DNA of 64,000 nt. It comes from Stenotrophomonas sp. MYb238 (GTDB lineage Bacteria; Pseudomonadota; Gammaproteobacteria; Xanthomonadales; Xanthomonadaceae). Position 1 is the first letter of the stretch, and every line of letters starts with the position of its first letter. The stretch spans positions 1 through 64,000 of the forward strand of contig NZ_WIDL01000006.1 in assembly GCF_009496535.1 (NCBI RefSeq), in the 5' to 3' direction. Under the pieces are notes generated by a model. It did no database searches. It worked only from the letters and a program-made list of their open reading frames with translations, and had not been told where the DNA came from. A program made the translations under genes and the position numbers. Below are positions 45,047 to 57,803 of the stretch, in pieces.

Positions 45047-45069
45047 TCCGGACGGGTTCTCGTCCGGAT
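45047..45069 (+). promoter_or_regulatory. hairpin in the rho leader
   Basis: TCCGGACG and CGTCCGGA pair around a six-base loop about 65 bases before the rho start. In E. coli rho is autoregulated by attenuation in its leader, so a similar role is possible; this is inference. Confidence 0.4.
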
Positions 45070-45132
45070 CATTCCCAACCAGTTCGCCGCCCCCCATCGG
45101 GCGCTCGCACGTCAGCGAGAGGAATCAAGCAC

Positions 45133-46866
45133 TTGTCCGAGAACACTCCTTCCGAAACCGGGAGCGCCGACGCGCCCGTCGAGAAGCGCGTGCGCAAGCC
45201 GCGTGCCGCCAAGGCCACCGAGGCCGGCGACAGCAGCAGCCCCGCTTCCGCCGCTCCCGCCCCGGCCCAGTCCGCCCTGCCGCTGCCGGCCGGCGACTCC
45301 GCCCCCGCTTCCGCTCCCGCTCCTTCCGCTCAAGGCAACGAAGGCCAGGCGTCCGCGCCGGCCGGCACCCCGCAGGGTGGCCAGGAAGGCGGCGAGCCGC
45401 GCGGCAACGACGGCAACAACTCCCAGCGCCAAGGCCAGGGCCAGCAGAACCAGCAGGGCCAAGGCCAGGGCAACCGCCGCGACCGCTTCCGCAACCGCCG
45501 CGAGCGCAACCGCGACCGCTTCCGCGAGGACGGCCTGCCCGGCGACAACGGCACCGAGACCTTCGTGCCGCGCCCGCACCCTTCCGTGCCGGAGGGCTTC
45601 CCGGCCTATTCGCTGAGCGACCTGAAGAGGATGCCGGCGCACAAGCTGCTGGAGATCGCCGAGCAGCTGCAGATCACCGACGGCGTGGCCCGCGCCCGCA
45701 AGCAGGACGTGATCTTCGCGCTGCTGAAGGTGCTGACCCGCCATGGCGAGGGCGTGGCCGCCGACGGCGTGCTGGAAATCCTGCCCGACGGCTTCGGCTT
45801 CCTGCGCGCGGCCGAGGCCAGCTACCTGGCCGGCCCGGACGACACCTACATCTCGCCCAGCCAGATCCGCCGCTTCAACCTGCGCACCGGCGACCACATC
45901 GCCGGCCGCATCCGCTTCCCCAAGGACGGCGAGCGCTACTTCGCGCTGAACATCGTGGACACCATCAACGGTGAGCCGATCGAAGCGTCGAAGAACAAGG
46001 TGCTGTTCGAGAACCTGACCCCGCTGTTCCCGCGCAAGCGCTTCACCCTGGAACGCGGCAACGGTTCGTCGGAAGACATCACCGGCCGCATCCTCGACCT
46101 GATGGCGCCGCAGGGCAAGGGCCAGCGCGCGCTGATCGTCTCCCCGCCCAAGGCCGGCAAGACGATGCTGATGCAGCAGGTCGCCACCGCCATCACCACC
46201 AACCACCCGGAAGTGCACCTGATCGTGCTGCTGGTGGACGAGCGTCCGGAAGAAGTGACCGAGATGCAGCGCACCGTGCGCGGCGAAGTGGTCTCCTCGA
46301 CCTTCGACGAGCCGGCCGCGCGCCACGTGCAGGTCGCCGAGATGGTGATCGAGCGCGCCAAGCGCCTGGTCGAGCACAAGAAGGACGTGGTGATCCTGCT
46401 CGATTCGATCACCCGCCTGGCGCGCGCCTACAACAACGTCGTGCCCAGCTCCGGCAAGGTGCTGACCGGCGGCGTCGACGCCAACGCGCTGCACCGCCCG
46501 AAGCGCTTCTTCGGCGCCGCGCGCAACGTCGAGGAAGGCGGCTCGCTGACCATCATCGCCACCGCGCTGGTCGAGACCGGCTCGAAGATGGACGAGGTGA
46601 TCTACGAAGAGTTCAAGGGCACCGGCAACAGCGAAGTGCACCTGAACCGCCGCATCGCCGAGAAGCGCGTCTACCCGGCCATCGACATCAACCGCTCCGG
46701 CACGCGCCGCGAGGACCTGCTGATCGAGCCGGAGCTGCTGCAGAAGATCTGGATCCTGCGCAAACTGCTGCACCCGATGGACGAGATCGCGGCGATGGAA
46801 TTCCTGCTCGACAAGATGAAGAACACCAAGTCCAACGACGAGTTCTTCGGTTCGATGAAGCGCTGA
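45133..46866 (+). CDS. rho: transcription termination factor Rho with disordered N-terminal extension
   Basis: A hexameric RNA-dependent ATPase that ends transcription, 577 residues. The Rho core starts at about residue 161 ([21 protein letters not shown]) and matches E. coli Rho (419 residues). RNA-binding cold-shock domain: [20 protein letters not shown]. Walker A is [10 protein letters not shown] (about 337) and Walker [17 protein letters not shown]. The first 160 residues are an alanine/proline-rich stretch, then a glutamine/glycine/asparagine-rich one (about 70-113), then an arginine-rich block ([18 protein letters not shown]). The start is a TTG at 45133 preceded by GAGAGGAA; no in-frame ATG fits. 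Confidence 0.95.
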   Translation: MSENTPSETGSADAPVEKRVRKPRAAKATEAGDSSSPASAAPAPAQSALPLPAGDSAPASAPAPSAQGNEGQASAPAGTPQGGQEGGEPRGNDGNNSQRQGQGQQNQQGQGQGNRRDRFRNRRERNRDRFREDGLPGDNGTETFVPRPHPSVPEGFPAYSLSDLKRMPAHKLLEIAEQLQITDGVARARKQDVIFALLKVLTRHGEGVAADGVLEILPDGFGFLRAAEASYLAGPDDTYISPSQIRRFNLRTGDHIAGRIRFPKDGERYFALNIVDTINGEPIEASKNKVLFENLTPLFPRKRFTLERGNGSSEDITGRILDLMAPQGKGQRALIVSPPKAGKTMLMQQVATAITTNHPEVHLIVLLVDERPEEVTEMQRTVRGEVVSSTFDEPAARHVQVAEMVIERAKRLVEHKKDVVILLDSITRLARAYNNVVPSSGKVLTGGVDANALHRPKRFFGAARNVEEGGSLTIIATALVETGSKMDEVIYEEFKGTGNSEVHLNRRIAEKRVYPAIDINRSGTRREDLLIEPELLQKIWILRKLLHPMDEIAAMEFLLDKMKNTKSNDEFFGSMKR

Positions 46867-46880
46867 TTCCCGATGCATCG

Positions 46881-46905
46881 AAGAGCCCCGCGATGCGGGG
46901 CTCTT
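46881..46905. terminator. intrinsic terminator of rho
   Basis: AAGAGCCCCGC-GAT-GCGGGGCTCTT, a perfect 11-bp stem 14 bases past the rho stop and flanked by A and T, so it can serve the convergent TonB-domain gene too. Confidence 0.8.
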
Positions 46906-46933
46906 TCGTTTCCGCCACCAGCCGCCGGCGCGC

Positions 46934-47806
46934 TCAGCCTTCCAGCGGCGTCAACAGTTTCGGCGCCTTGCCGCGGCCCGCCATATAGATGCCGCCATCG
47001 GCCAGCGCATCCGAGCTGTTTTCCCAGTCCTCGTCGCTGATCCATGGCGCACGCTCGCGTGGTCCGGGAATGTAGGCGCGCCACGCGCCGTACTCGTCGT
47101 CCGGCAACGATCGCCCCTTGTCGACGATCGCGTAGCGCACCGGCACGCGTATGCTCCAGTGCGGCTTGTCGGCTTCCACGCCCTCCACCGGCACGCGGAA
47201 CTCCCATTTGCGCGCGGCGGTCATCGCGTTGTTGCCCAGCACCTGGCGGAACTTGCGCAGCTGGCTCTCGCTGGCCACCACAGTCATGTTGACCTGTTCC
47301 ACGTAGAGGTCCGCCACATGGCCGTCCCGCCCCTCCCTGAGGATCAGGTAGACATCGCCCTGCGCGCCAATCTCGTACATTGAGCGTGGGTAGGTCGGCG
47401 GTGGCATATTCGACGCGGTGACCGACGTCCTGCTTTCAGGATCGTAGGTCTCGAAGCCGGCACTGCGGATGGACACCTGCGTATTACCGTCTTCCAGCCG
47501 TTTGCCGACCAGACGCAGCATCAGCGGTGAGCGCGCGGCGACGGGCTTGCCGTCGCGGACCACCGGCTCGAAGGCCCAGGCCATCACCGAGGACTGGACG
47601 AAACGCGCCAGTTCTTCACTCAGCCGATCCTGCTGGTCCAGCCGCACCACTTCCACGCTGCCATCGGGCGCTATATCGATCTGTCCCGACAGCTGCATGC
47701 CCATCTCGGCCTGCTTGCGCACGCCGCCCGGCCCGACGGCGGATGCGGCATCGGCCGCCAGCAGCAACGCGGCCAATGCTACCCAACGGTGCAACGACTT
47801 CAACAT
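46934..47806 (-). CDS. exported protein with TonB-like C-terminal domain
   Basis: A 290-residue protein with a signal peptide (LHRWVALAALLLAADAASA). Two segments have the shape of TonB C-terminal (energy transducer) domains: SGQIDIAPDGSVEVVRLDQQ with VMAWAFEPVVRDGKPV, then PPPTYPRSMYEIGAQGDVYL with MTAARKWEFRVP. These 'PxYPxxxxxxGxxGxV' and 'AxxxWxFxP' patterns are typical, but it lacks an N-terminal transmembrane anchor with a proline spacer, so it is not a conventional TonB. Function unknown. The ATG at 47806 has GGAG seven bases upstream. It follows aceK with a 58-base gap. Confidence 0.72.
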   Translation of the reverse strand: MLKSLHRWVALAALLLAADAASAVGPGGVRKQAEMGMQLSGQIDIAPDGSVEVVRLDQQDRLSEELARFVQSSVMAWAFEPVVRDGKPVAARSPLMLRLVGKRLEDGNTQVSIRSAGFETYDPESRTSVTASNMPPPTYPRSMYEIGAQGDVYLILREGRDGHVADLYVEQVNMTVVASESQLRKFRQVLGNNAMTAARKWEFRVPVEGVEADKPHWSIRVPVRYAIVDKGRSLPDDEYGAWRAYIPGPRERAPWISDEDWENSSDALADGGIYMAGRGKAPKLLTPLEG

Positions 47807-47864
47807 GACGCTCTCCCTGTCAGCCATGGTCCGGCGACGACTGTACCGTTTCCGGCGTCGACGT

Positions 47865-49586
47865 TCACGCCAGCCGCAATGCGCACGGATAAGGCGGCGT
47901 GTCGGGAAACTCGCCACGGGCGAAGGCGGCCTGCAGGTCGCGCCACCATTGCGGATCGAACAGTTCGCCATGCGCCTCGCGCACCGCTTCCATCAACGGA
48001 TGCGGCAGGCCCATGAACAACGGGAAGCGTTCGGGGAACACATCGTTGGGCGCGACGTGGAACCAGGGCTCGGCGGCCATCGCCTCCTCGGCGCTGCGCG
48101 CCTGCGGCCAGTCGCGGAAGTTGCAGTCACCGACCCGGCACAGTTCGTCGTAGTCGTAGAACACGGCGCGGCCATGGCGGGAGACGCCGAAGTTCTTCAG
48201 CAGCATGTCGCCGGGGAAGATGTCGTTGCGCGCCATGTCGGCGATGGCCTGCGCGTAATCCAGTGCCGCCGCGCGCGCGGCCTCGGCGGTCTGTTCGCGC
48301 AGGTACAGGTTGAGCGGGCGGAAACGCCGCTGCACGTAGCACAGCGAGATCACCAGGTCGTCGCCTTCCACGCGCACGCTGCGCGCGCAGCTTTCCAGCA
48401 GTTCCTCGCGCAGCGCCGGGGCGAAGCGCGCCAGCGGGAAACGCAGGTGGCGGTAGGGCTGGGCATCGAGCAGGCGGCCGATGCGGTCCAGGTTGAACAC
48501 CAGCGCATAGCGGTCCTCCACGTCCTGCCGGCTCATGGTCTTGGGCCAGGCGAAGCGGTCGCGGATCAGCTTGAACACCAGCGGGTAGCTGGGCAGGGTG
48601 AACACCGCCATCACCATGCCCGGCGTGCCTTCGGCCTGCACCAGCCGCTCGTTCGGGTGCTGCTGGAAATGGCGGAAGAAGGTCCGGTAACGCTCGGTCT
48701 TGCCCTGCTTGGCGCGACCGAGCACGGTGTAGAGCTCGTCCACCGGCTTGCCCGGCAGCAGGCTGCGCAGGAACACCACCGCGTCGGCGACGGTGGGCAG
48801 GTCGGCCTGGAAATAGCTGCGCGAGACGCCGAACAGGTGCGCCACGTCGCGGCGGCGGCTGAGCACCGCCTCCGCGCGCAGGCCGTCGCCGTCGTTGACC
48901 AGCGCGATCACGCAGGGCGAGAAACGGTGCTCGCCGAACACGCGCCCGACCAGGTAGGCGCGGCGCTCGCGGTAGAACACGGTTTCCAGCAGCTCGATGG
49001 CGCGCACCGGGTTCGGTCCCCAGTGCGCGAGGTCGTCCTGCAGGCGCACGGCGATGGCGGCGGCGCAGCGCAGGCGGTGCCGGTACGGCGTGTCGAAGCG
49101 GTAGTCGGCCAGCACGCGTTCGAAGGCCTCGGCCGGGCGCGCCTCGGAAACGGTGTAGACGTGGCGCGCGACCGGATGGGTGATGGCGTCGGACGGTTCG
49201 ATCTCGATCGCCATGAACTCGATCGCATCGTCCACGCCACGGGTGGCGAACAGTCGCCGGGTCAGGGTGTTGTAGAAGGTCTTGTACAGCTCGCCGTCGA
49301 TCAGCCCTTCGACCAGCGTGGCGAAGGCCGCATGCACCTGCATCCACGACTCACGGCCGGGCGCATTGCCCGCGATGGCCTGCAGGCGCGCCATGCACTC
49401 GCCGACGCACAGGTCGTAGAGCGCAATGCGCTCGACCGCATCGACGCGCGCCGCCGCCCAGTCGCGCTGATCGAAACGCAGCCGCGCGCAGGCGGTGATG
49501 GCGGCGAAACGCGCGTGGTAGTCCTCGAAACCGTCGCGGATGCAGGCGGCGACGGCGTGGGCGGATTCGGTGGAAGGCATCGGCAT
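47865..49586 (-). CDS. aceK: isocitrate dehydrogenase kinase/phosphatase
   Basis: A 573-residue bifunctional enzyme that in E. coli phosphorylates and inactivates dimeric isocitrate dehydrogenase to send carbon into the glyoxylate shunt, and reverses it. The AceK family is evident across the whole length: [50 protein letters not shown] (ATP-binding region), [16 protein letters not shown], and [20 protein letters not shown] with YDYDELC as catalytic loop. An alternative ATG six bases on (49580) is equally possible. The neighbouring icd encodes the unrelated monomeric dehydrogenase, so its target here is open. Confidence 0.94.
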   Translation of the reverse strand: MPMPSTESAHAVAACIRDGFEDYHARFAAITACARLRFDQRDWAAARVDAVERIALYDLCVGECMARLQAIAGNAPGRESWMQVHAAFATLVEGLIDGELYKTFYNTLTRRLFATRGVDDAIEFMAIEIEPSDAITHPVARHVYTVSEARPAEAFERVLADYRFDTPYRHRLRCAAAIAVRLQDDLAHWGPNPVRAIELLETVFYRERRAYLVGRVFGEHRFSPCVIALVNDGDGLRAEAVLSRRRDVAHLFGVSRSYFQADLPTVADAVVFLRSLLPGKPVDELYTVLGRAKQGKTERYRTFFRHFQQHPNERLVQAEGTPGMVMAVFTLPSYPLVFKLIRDRFAWPKTMSRQDVEDRYALVFNLDRIGRLLDAQPYRHLRFPLARFAPALREELLESCARSVRVEGDDLVISLCYVQRRFRPLNLYLREQTAEAARAAALDYAQAIADMARNDIFPGDMLLKNFGVSRHGRAVFYDYDELCRVGDCNFRDWPQARSAEEAMAAEPWFHVAPNDVFPERFPLFMGLPHPLMEAVREAHGELFDPQWWRDLQAAFARGEFPDTPPYPCALRLA

Positions 49587-49646
49587 TGCGGGAGTCGGGG
49601 CGCCGGGCTTCACCCTACCGCACCAAGGTGACGCGTGCCGCTCCCC

Positions 49647-49714
49647 GTAGGAGCGACTTCAGTCGCGATGGGGCTTTACCGGTGAAGCCCTTTCGCGACT
49701 GAAGTCGCTCCTAC
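49647..49714. repeat. REP-like palindrome
   Basis: GTAGGAGCGACTTCAGTCGC at the left is inverted at the right (GCGACTGAAGTCGCTCCTAC), around a 28-base centre containing TTTACCGGTGAAGCCC. Confidence 0.88.
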
Positions 49715-49812
49715 GAAGGGCGCGCGCGCCGCAGCCCAGCCACACCGCTCGAAGTATTGCCGTGCGCATCAGGTGATGGCATGGGCGGGCTCGGTGGAGC
49801 ATCGGTATGGCG

Positions 49813-49881
49813 GTAGGAGCGACTTCAGTCGCGACCCGAGCATTGCCGGTGAAGCTCCATCGCGACTGAAGTCGCTCCTAC
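49813..49881. repeat. REP-like palindrome
   Basis: The same 20-base ends as the copy at 49647, with a slightly different centre (CATTGCCGGTGAAGCTCC). The two lie 98 bases apart in the same orientation, a typical pairing for REP clusters. Confidence 0.88.
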
Positions 49882-49910
49882 GAAGGGTGGCGATGCCGTC
49901 CGCAAACGAA

Positions 49911-49940
49911 GAACCCGCATCGCCGGGGCGATGCGGGTTC
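49911..49940. terminator. terminator of icd
   Basis: GAACCCGCATCGC-CGGG-GCGATGCGGGTTC, a perfect 13-bp stem about 28 bases past the icd stop on the minus strand, followed there by TTCGTTT. Confidence 0.8.
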
Positions 49941-49967
49941 CGGGTCAAACGACAGCGGCAGGTGCGG

Positions 49968-52860
<2,893 letters not shown>

Positions 52861-53106
52861 TCATGGCGGCTTCGGTGGTGTGCTGCGGGTCGCCGTGCCC
52901 TTCCTGAATCCTCGATCCCCCGCCATGAACGCTTCCAGCATATGCGGGATCAGCGTCGCCGCATCAACGGCCTCGCCATACGCCTGCGCGTGTAGCGCGG
53001 CGTAGCGGTCGAGGTCGGCTTTCAAGCTGGTCGGGCAAACGAAAGTCAGCTTGGTGCTCTCGGTCTTCGGCAGCGGGCCGAGCCGCAGCTTCTTGGTCGT
53101 GCTCAT
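52861..53106 (-). CDS. DUF2274 small protein at the end of the transfer operon
   Basis: An 81-residue protein (KLRLGPLPKTESTKLTFVCP at the start) of the DUF2274 family, regularly found right after trbI in Tn4371-type elements. The middle (LKADLDRYAALHAQAYGEAV, AATLIPHMLEAFMAGDRGFR) looks like a short helical, ribbon-helix-helix-like fold, so a DNA-binding or regulatory role is possible but unproven. Its start overlaps the trbI stop by four bases (ATGA). Confidence 0.82.
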   Translation of the reverse strand: MSTTKKLRLGPLPKTESTKLTFVCPTSLKADLDRYAALHAQAYGEAVDAATLIPHMLEAFMAGDRGFRKGTATRSTPPKPP

Positions 53107-54386
53107 CGTGAAGTCCCCCGGTTGAAGAACAGCGGCTGGTACCGCCGCAGCACCAGATCCCGGTTGACGATGATGCGAACCGGCAGGCCCGGCCGTTGCG
53201 TTAAGGTCGGCTGGATGTTGAGGTTGCGCCGGGTCATCTCCTGGCCGACCTGATTGATGCTGTCCTGCGCGCTGTCGCGCCCAGCGATGATGACGCGATC
53301 ACCATCCTGCCGGTTCTCCGGCGCGGCCAGCTCGGCACCGACGCCCAGCAGCGTGGTGAGTGCCGCACCGGCAAAGATGCGGCCCCAGTGGTAGTCCACA
53401 TCGTCCTCCAGCCCGGCATAGCCGGCTGGGTCGGTGCCGGCCAGGTTGTCGAGCGTGAGCGAAGACGTGTCCGGCAGGATGATCCGGTTCCAGACGACTT
53501 GAACGCGGCTCTGCCCGTAGCTGACCTGGCTGTTGTATTTGCCCAGGATGCGCGAACCCTGCGGAATCAGCAGGAAGCGCCCGGAGGCTGTGTCATAGAC
53601 CGGCTCCGTCACCGTGGCGATCACGTCGCCGGGCAAGTCCGACTTAATCCCCGTCACCAAGGCACCTGCGACCACCGTTCCGGCCATGACCTGATACGGC
53701 GAAGTTGGCAGGGTCAGATTGCCGGAATTACGGGTTTCAGTGGAGCCACCTTTCAAGAAAGCCTCTTTATGGTCTTGCCGGTTTTGCACCGCTGTCGGGT
53801 CAGCAGGCTGGGCCGCCGTGGAGACCGGCCCGGCCGCCAGCGGGTCAAACACCGCATTGGCGGCGAAGCCCGGCGCAGCGGCCACCTGTGTCTGCGCCAC
53901 CGGCGCCGCATTCTGCCCTCCCGAGCGGAAGAACACGGACGAGGCCGCGGCCGCTTCGGCTTCTTTGCGCAGAGCATCGTTCGGGTCGTGGCCGGGGGCC
54001 GCGTAGGCGGCCGTCGCCGGCTGCTGCGACTTCACGATGGCCGGGCCAAGATCGCCCGGCAGCGGCGGCCCCAGTTCGGGAACGGCAGGCGGCAACGCCG
54101 GCGGCAGCTTGGAGTAGTCCGTCGGCAGCGCATCCAGTCCTTCAGACTTCGAGACACGATCGACGTTGTAAAGCTCGGTCTGCTCGCCCGCACCGCGCCG
54201 CTGAGGTTGCAGCGACCACATCACCGCGCCGAGCACGGCCACCGCCAGGACGCCGGCGAGGATGGCCAGCGTGCGCCGATTCAGGCGCGTGACCGGGCGC
54301 GGCTGGGCGCGAAGCGCGACCGCCTCGGGAGCGATCTTGCCCGCCGCCTGCGGCGCGGCAAGGTCGGGAGTGTCATCCTGGCTCAT
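53103..54386 (-). CDS. trbI: conjugal transfer protein TrbI (VirB10 homologue)
   Basis: A 427-residue component of the type IV secretion core complex that spans both membranes. One transmembrane helix (RTLAILAGVLAVAVLGAVMW, about 39-58) is followed by a proline-rich periplasmic linker and the C-terminal VirB10 domain: YQVMAGTVVAGALVTGIKSDLPGDVIATVTEPVYDTASGRFLLIPQGSRILGKYNSQ in sections, then RVQVVWNRIILPDTSSLTLD. It starts two bases after the trbG stop. Confidence 0.94.
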   Translation of the reverse strand: MSQDDTPDLAAPQAAGKIAPEAVALRAQPRPVTRLNRRTLAILAGVLAVAVLGAVMWSLQPQRRGAGEQTELYNVDRVSKSEGLDALPTDYSKLPPALPPAVPELGPPLPGDLGPAIVKSQQPATAAYAAPGHDPNDALRKEAEAAAASSVFFRSGGQNAAPVAQTQVAAAPGFAANAVFDPLAAGPVSTAAQPADPTAVQNRQDHKEAFLKGGSTETRNSGNLTLPTSPYQVMAGTVVAGALVTGIKSDLPGDVIATVTEPVYDTASGRFLLIPQGSRILGKYNSQVSYGQSRVQVVWNRIILPDTSSLTLDNLAGTDPAGYAGLEDDVDYHWGRIFAGAALTTLLGVGAELAAPENRQDGDRVIIAGRDSAQDSINQVGQEMTRRNLNIQPTLTQRPGLPVRIIVNRDLVLRRYQPLFFNRGTSR

Positions 54387-54388
54387 GG

Positions 54389-55381
54389 TCAGTTCCTCCG
54401 CGCAACGCCATCGGTGCGCTCGATCCGCACCACGTCGCCGCCGTCGCCGCCCAGCCGCAGTTCGGCCGCGCCGAACAGGCGATCCACGACGTAGTACGGC
54501 GCGCGGAAACGGTAGTTCACCAATTGCCCGTCGCCCTGCGCGCCGATGACAAACAGCGGCGGCAACTCGCCCTGGGCGATGCCCGCCGGAAACTGGATAT
54601 AGACCTTCTCTCCATCATCGAAGGCGCGTAGCGGCTTCCACGGCGGGTTGCTGCCCGATACCGCGTAGCGGAAGCGGATCTTGTCCAGCGACAGGCCCGT
54701 ATCGACAGGCGTTGTCGCCTGCGCAGCCTGCGCCTGGCGCTGCAACGCGAGCATCCGGTCTTTCGGGTAGTCCCAGGATACCGACGCCATCCATGCCTTC
54801 TCGGTCGAGGTCAGCTCCAGCAGGTAGGTGCGCCGACTGGTGGTGATGACGAGATTGGTTTTCAGGCCGGAACGGATGGGCTTGACCAGCACATTGACGC
54901 GCAGATCGGCCCCGCCGCCGCTGGACGTGTCGCCCACGATCCAGCGCACGGTATCGCCGGCGGCGACCGTCACCAGTTCCTCGCCCGGTTGAAGCGAAAC
55001 CACCGTCACGCGCCCCGGCGACGCATAGACCTGATAAAGCGCGCCATCGGTGAACGGCCACACCTGAATCGCGTTGACGTAGCCCTCACGGGTAGGCGCG
55101 ATACGCGCTTCTGCATTGGCACGGGAAACGCGCACCTTTTCGTCGGCCGGCTCCGGCGCAACGGGGGCCTCATCGAGTTCCGGCAGCGGCTTCAACTGCG
55201 CCGGCAGCGCCAGCGGTTCAGGGACGGCGACGACTTCGACGGGCTTGGGCGGTTCGGGCAATGGCTGGGCCAGCACCGGCTCGTCGAGCGAGATGGACGG
55301 CGGCGGCTTGCCCTGCGAGGCGCAGCCCGCGAGGGCCAGCAGCGTCAAAGGAAAAACGTAAAGGCAGAAACGAAGTTTCAT
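54389..55381 (-). CDS. trbG: conjugal transfer protein TrbG (VirB9 homologue), lipoprotein
   Basis: A 330-residue outer-membrane-associated part of the mating-pair core complex. A lipobox (LTLLALAGC) precedes a proline/valine-rich linker. The VirB9 domain follows: ALYQVYASPGRVTVVSLQPG, NVLVKPIRSGLKTNLVITTS and FRYAVSGSNPPWKPLRAFDD. The ATG at 55381 overlaps the trbF stop (ATGA). The lipid anchor is usual for TrbG in this family but absent from VirB9 of Agrobacterium. Confidence 0.94.
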   Translation of the reverse strand: MKLRFCLYVFPLTLLALAGCASQGKPPPSISLDEPVLAQPLPEPPKPVEVVAVPEPLALPAQLKPLPELDEAPVAPEPADEKVRVSRANAEARIAPTREGYVNAIQVWPFTDGALYQVYASPGRVTVVSLQPGEELVTVAAGDTVRWIVGDTSSGGGADLRVNVLVKPIRSGLKTNLVITTSRRTYLLELTSTEKAWMASVSWDYPKDRMLALQRQAQAAQATTPVDTGLSLDKIRFRYAVSGSNPPWKPLRAFDDGEKVYIQFPAGIAQGELPPLFVIGAQGDGQLVNYRFRAPYYVVDRLFGAAELRLGGDGGDVVRIERTDGVARRN

Positions 55382-56082
55382 GGTTTGGCTCCTTCGGAAG
55401 AATCCAGTTCGCGGCTCCATGACAGGCCGTTGACGTAGATACCCAATGGGTTCTTGCGCAAGCGCTGTTCAGTACGCGGGGTTTGCAGGACGGTCGAAAG
55501 CACGGCGTTCCAGCGTTCGGTGCCGGCGGGCGCACCGTTGACATAGCGCTGCTCTGTCCAGCGCACGTTGAAAGACGTGTCGCTGGCGCGAACCACGCTG
55601 GTGATTTGCACCGTTACCGATTCCTTGCCGATGCGGGCGAATGGGTCATTGGTGCGGGCGTAGTCGTTGAGCACCGCCGCGCCCTTGTCGGTGGTGTAGT
55701 CGTAGGCATCGAGCCAGTTCTGCCGCACCACGATGGGGTCGATGGACAGCGAGCGAACCAGCGTCACGAAGCGCGCCAGGTGGTGCGCGATCTGCGCGTC
55801 GCCGGGCCGATACGGCGTAGCGGCCTTACCTACAGCGCGCACCTGCCCGGCCTGATCGACCTCGATGACATAGGGCGTCACGATGGACTGCGCCGAGCGC
55901 CACACCAGGCCGCCGGCCATCAACAGCGCGAGCACTAGACAGCCGAAGGCCATCAGGCGCCAATTCTTCGCCTGCACGCGGGCGGAGCCGATACGGTCGT
56001 CCCACACCTGGGCGGCGGCTTGATACGGGGTGGCAGGCTGCGGCGTATCGGCGTAGCGCACCTGCGGTCGTTTGAATCGCAT
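55378..56082 (-). CDS. trbF: conjugal transfer protein TrbF (VirB8 homologue)
   Basis: A 234-residue inner-membrane assembly factor. One transmembrane helix (LMAFGCLVLALLMAGGLVW, about 43-61) is followed by a periplasmic VirB8 domain (IVTPYVIEVDQAGQVRAVGK, VRWTEQRYVNGAPAGTERWN). The start at 56082 lies 18 bases after the trbL stop. Confidence 0.93.
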   Translation of the reverse strand: MRFKRPQVRYADTPQPATPYQAAAQVWDDRIGSARVQAKNWRLMAFGCLVLALLMAGGLVWRSAQSIVTPYVIEVDQAGQVRAVGKAATPYRPGDAQIAHHLARFVTLVRSLSIDPIVVRQNWLDAYDYTTDKGAAVLNDYARTNDPFARIGKESVTVQITSVVRASDTSFNVRWTEQRYVNGAPAGTERWNAVLSTVLQTPRTEQRLRKNPLGIYVNGLSWSRELDSSEGAKP

Positions 56083-56100
56083 GGGTGTTCTCCTTGAAGG

Positions 56101-57468
56101 TTAGGTATCGGAATCCCGCAGGCTCGGGCCTTGCCCGGAGCCGCCGCCGTCGCCCCCGCGCAGCGTGTGGGCGGCAGTGGTCGCGGCATGGGTAGCCTGC
56201 TGGCGGCGGTGCATCCGCTTGGCCCAGGCCGGTTGCTCTTGCTTCTGCGAGCCTGCGGTGCCGTCTGCGGTCTGGCCGCGGCCAGCACCGTCGCTGCCGG
56301 CTTCTGTGCCGTTCCAGCCAGCGCGGAAGGAGTCGGCCACCTTCTGCCCAACAGCGGAAGCACCAGAGGTGACGCTGCGGCCTGCGGCTTGTGCGCCGGT
56401 CTTGGCGACATTGCCGAGGCCAGCCGCCGCGCCCTTGGCACCGCCGCCGGCCGCAGCGGAACCGGCCTGGAACGCCGATCGGGCACTGCCGGCCGCCGAA
56501 GTCGCGGCACGCGCGCCGGCACCGGCCAGCTTTGCGGCCGCCGGGGCCATTCGTGCCCCAGCCATGACGGCGCCGCCCACTCCCGTTGCGGCGGCTCCGA
56601 TGGCAACGCCGGTGCCGACAGCCCCGACCGCAGCACCAGCCATCGCGCCCGCACCAAGCTGTGGCGCACCGGACACCAGGCCGGTGGCGATACCGGGGCC
56701 GAAAATGCCCAGCGCCAGCAGCGCGAGCGAGGCCAGCATCACGACCAGCGCGTGGTCGATTGATGGTTCGTCGGGATGTACCTGGAACTCGGCAAACAGC
56801 CCGGAACCAATGCCGACGATGACGGCCAGCACCAAGACCTTGATGCCTGACGACACCACGTTGCCTAGCACCTTTTCCGCGAGGAACGAGGTCTTGTTCC
56901 AGAGTGCAAACGGGATCAAGACGAAGCCGGCGAGCGTAGTCAGTTTGAACTCGATCAGCGTGATGAAAAGCTGTACGGCCAGCACGAAGAAGCAGAGGAT
57001 CACCACCAGCCAGGCGATGAACAGAACCACGATAGGGTCGATGTTCACGAACACCTCGGGGAACCCAGCCATGTCCCCGATCTGTTCCAGAATCGGCGCG
57101 GCTGCGTCGATGCCGGTCTTCGCCAGCCGGCCCGGCTGAAGAAAGTTCTCCATCGTGATGGCCGAGCCGGTAGCGGTGATTCCCAAGCCGGCGAACGAGC
57201 GGAACACGATGCTCGCCAGCCAGTTGAAGTTGCCGATGATGTAGGCGAACGCGCCGACATAGAGCACCTTGCGCAGCAGCTTGGCGATCACGTCGTCGCC
57301 CTGGCCGGTGGCGTGGCTCATGGCCCAATACAGGCCAGCGATCGTCATGTCGATGACGATGAGCGTGGCGGTGAGAAATGCCACTTCGCCCTGCAATAAG
57401 CCGAAGCCCGAGTCGATGTAGCGCGAGAACGTATCGAGGAAACGGTCGATGATGGTCACGTCGTTCAT
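56101..57468 (-). CDS. trbL: conjugal transfer protein TrbL (VirB6 homologue)
   Basis: A 455-residue polytopic inner-membrane protein of the secretion channel, with about six hydrophobic helices in the first 240 residues (for example LVVILCFFVLAVQLFITLIE). The C-terminal half is glycine/alanine-rich with little complexity (VGTGVAIGAAATGVGGAVMA) and probably disordered. It overlaps trbK by four bases. Confidence 0.92.
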   Translation of the reverse strand: MNDVTIIDRFLDTFSRYIDSGFGLLQGEVAFLTATLIVIDMTIAGLYWAMSHATGQGDDVIAKLLRKVLYVGAFAYIIGNFNWLASIVFRSFAGLGITATGSAITMENFLQPGRLAKTGIDAAAPILEQIGDMAGFPEVFVNIDPIVVLFIAWLVVILCFFVLAVQLFITLIEFKLTTLAGFVLIPFALWNKTSFLAEKVLGNVVSSGIKVLVLAVIVGIGSGLFAEFQVHPDEPSIDHALVVMLASLALLALGIFGPGIATGLVSGAPQLGAGAMAGAAVGAVGTGVAIGAAATGVGGAVMAGARMAPAAAKLAGAGARAATSAAGSARSAFQAGSAAAGGGAKGAAAGLGNVAKTGAQAAGRSVTSGASAVGQKVADSFRAGWNGTEAGSDGAGRGQTADGTAGSQKQEQPAWAKRMHRRQQATHAATTAAHTLRGGDGGGSGQGPSLRDSDT

Positions 57469-57791
57469 GGCGAATCCTCGGGCGGAGTGAGCGGAACGGC
57501 GCCCTCTGGCAATTCATCTGCGGGCGTATCGAAGCTCGGCGGAATCGGCGGGAGTTCAGCCAGCGAGTTGTATTCATCCGGCCCGGTATGGCCGGCGAAG
57601 AAGCGCCGCCGGAAGGCTTCGGCGGCGGCGCGGCAGGCATCCTCGCCCATGGCCTGCCGGTCGACCGCGCATTGCCCGCGCAACGCCTTGAGCCGCACCG
57701 GATCTGCGGCCAGGGCGTCGGCCAGGTTCTCGGCCGGCTGCTGGCCGCACGCGGTCAGCAGCACGGCCAGCAGGACGGAAGCGCATCGCAT
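57465..57791 (-). CDS. trbK: TrbK-like entry-exclusion lipoprotein
   Basis: A 108-residue predicted lipoprotein (lipobox LLTAC) placed between trbJ and trbL, where trbK sits in Tn4371-type operons. NLADALAADPVRLKALRGQC and EACRAAAEAFRRRFF resemble the TrbK-alt family. In plasmid RP4 TrbK blocks entry of a second copy; the role here is inferred from position. It starts 12 bases after trbJ. Confidence 0.75.
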   Translation of the reverse strand: MRCASVLLAVLLTACGQQPAENLADALAADPVRLKALRGQCAVDRQAMGEDACRAAAEAFRRRFFAGHTGPDEYNSLAELPPIPPSFDTPADELPEGAVPLTPPEDSP

Positions 57792-57803
57792 GGCCGCCTC
57801 CGG

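Larger units (their letters stand above)
49587..49967. other. REP-rich spacer between aceK and icd
   Basis: About 380 bases without a gene. It contains two REP-like palindromes in the same orientation and the icd terminator. Confidence 0.8.

Noticed and set aside
49647-49881. A possible CRISPR array in the repeat pair
   Set aside because: Only two imperfect palindromes with unequal centres, no regular spacing and no cas genes; REP-like elements explain them.
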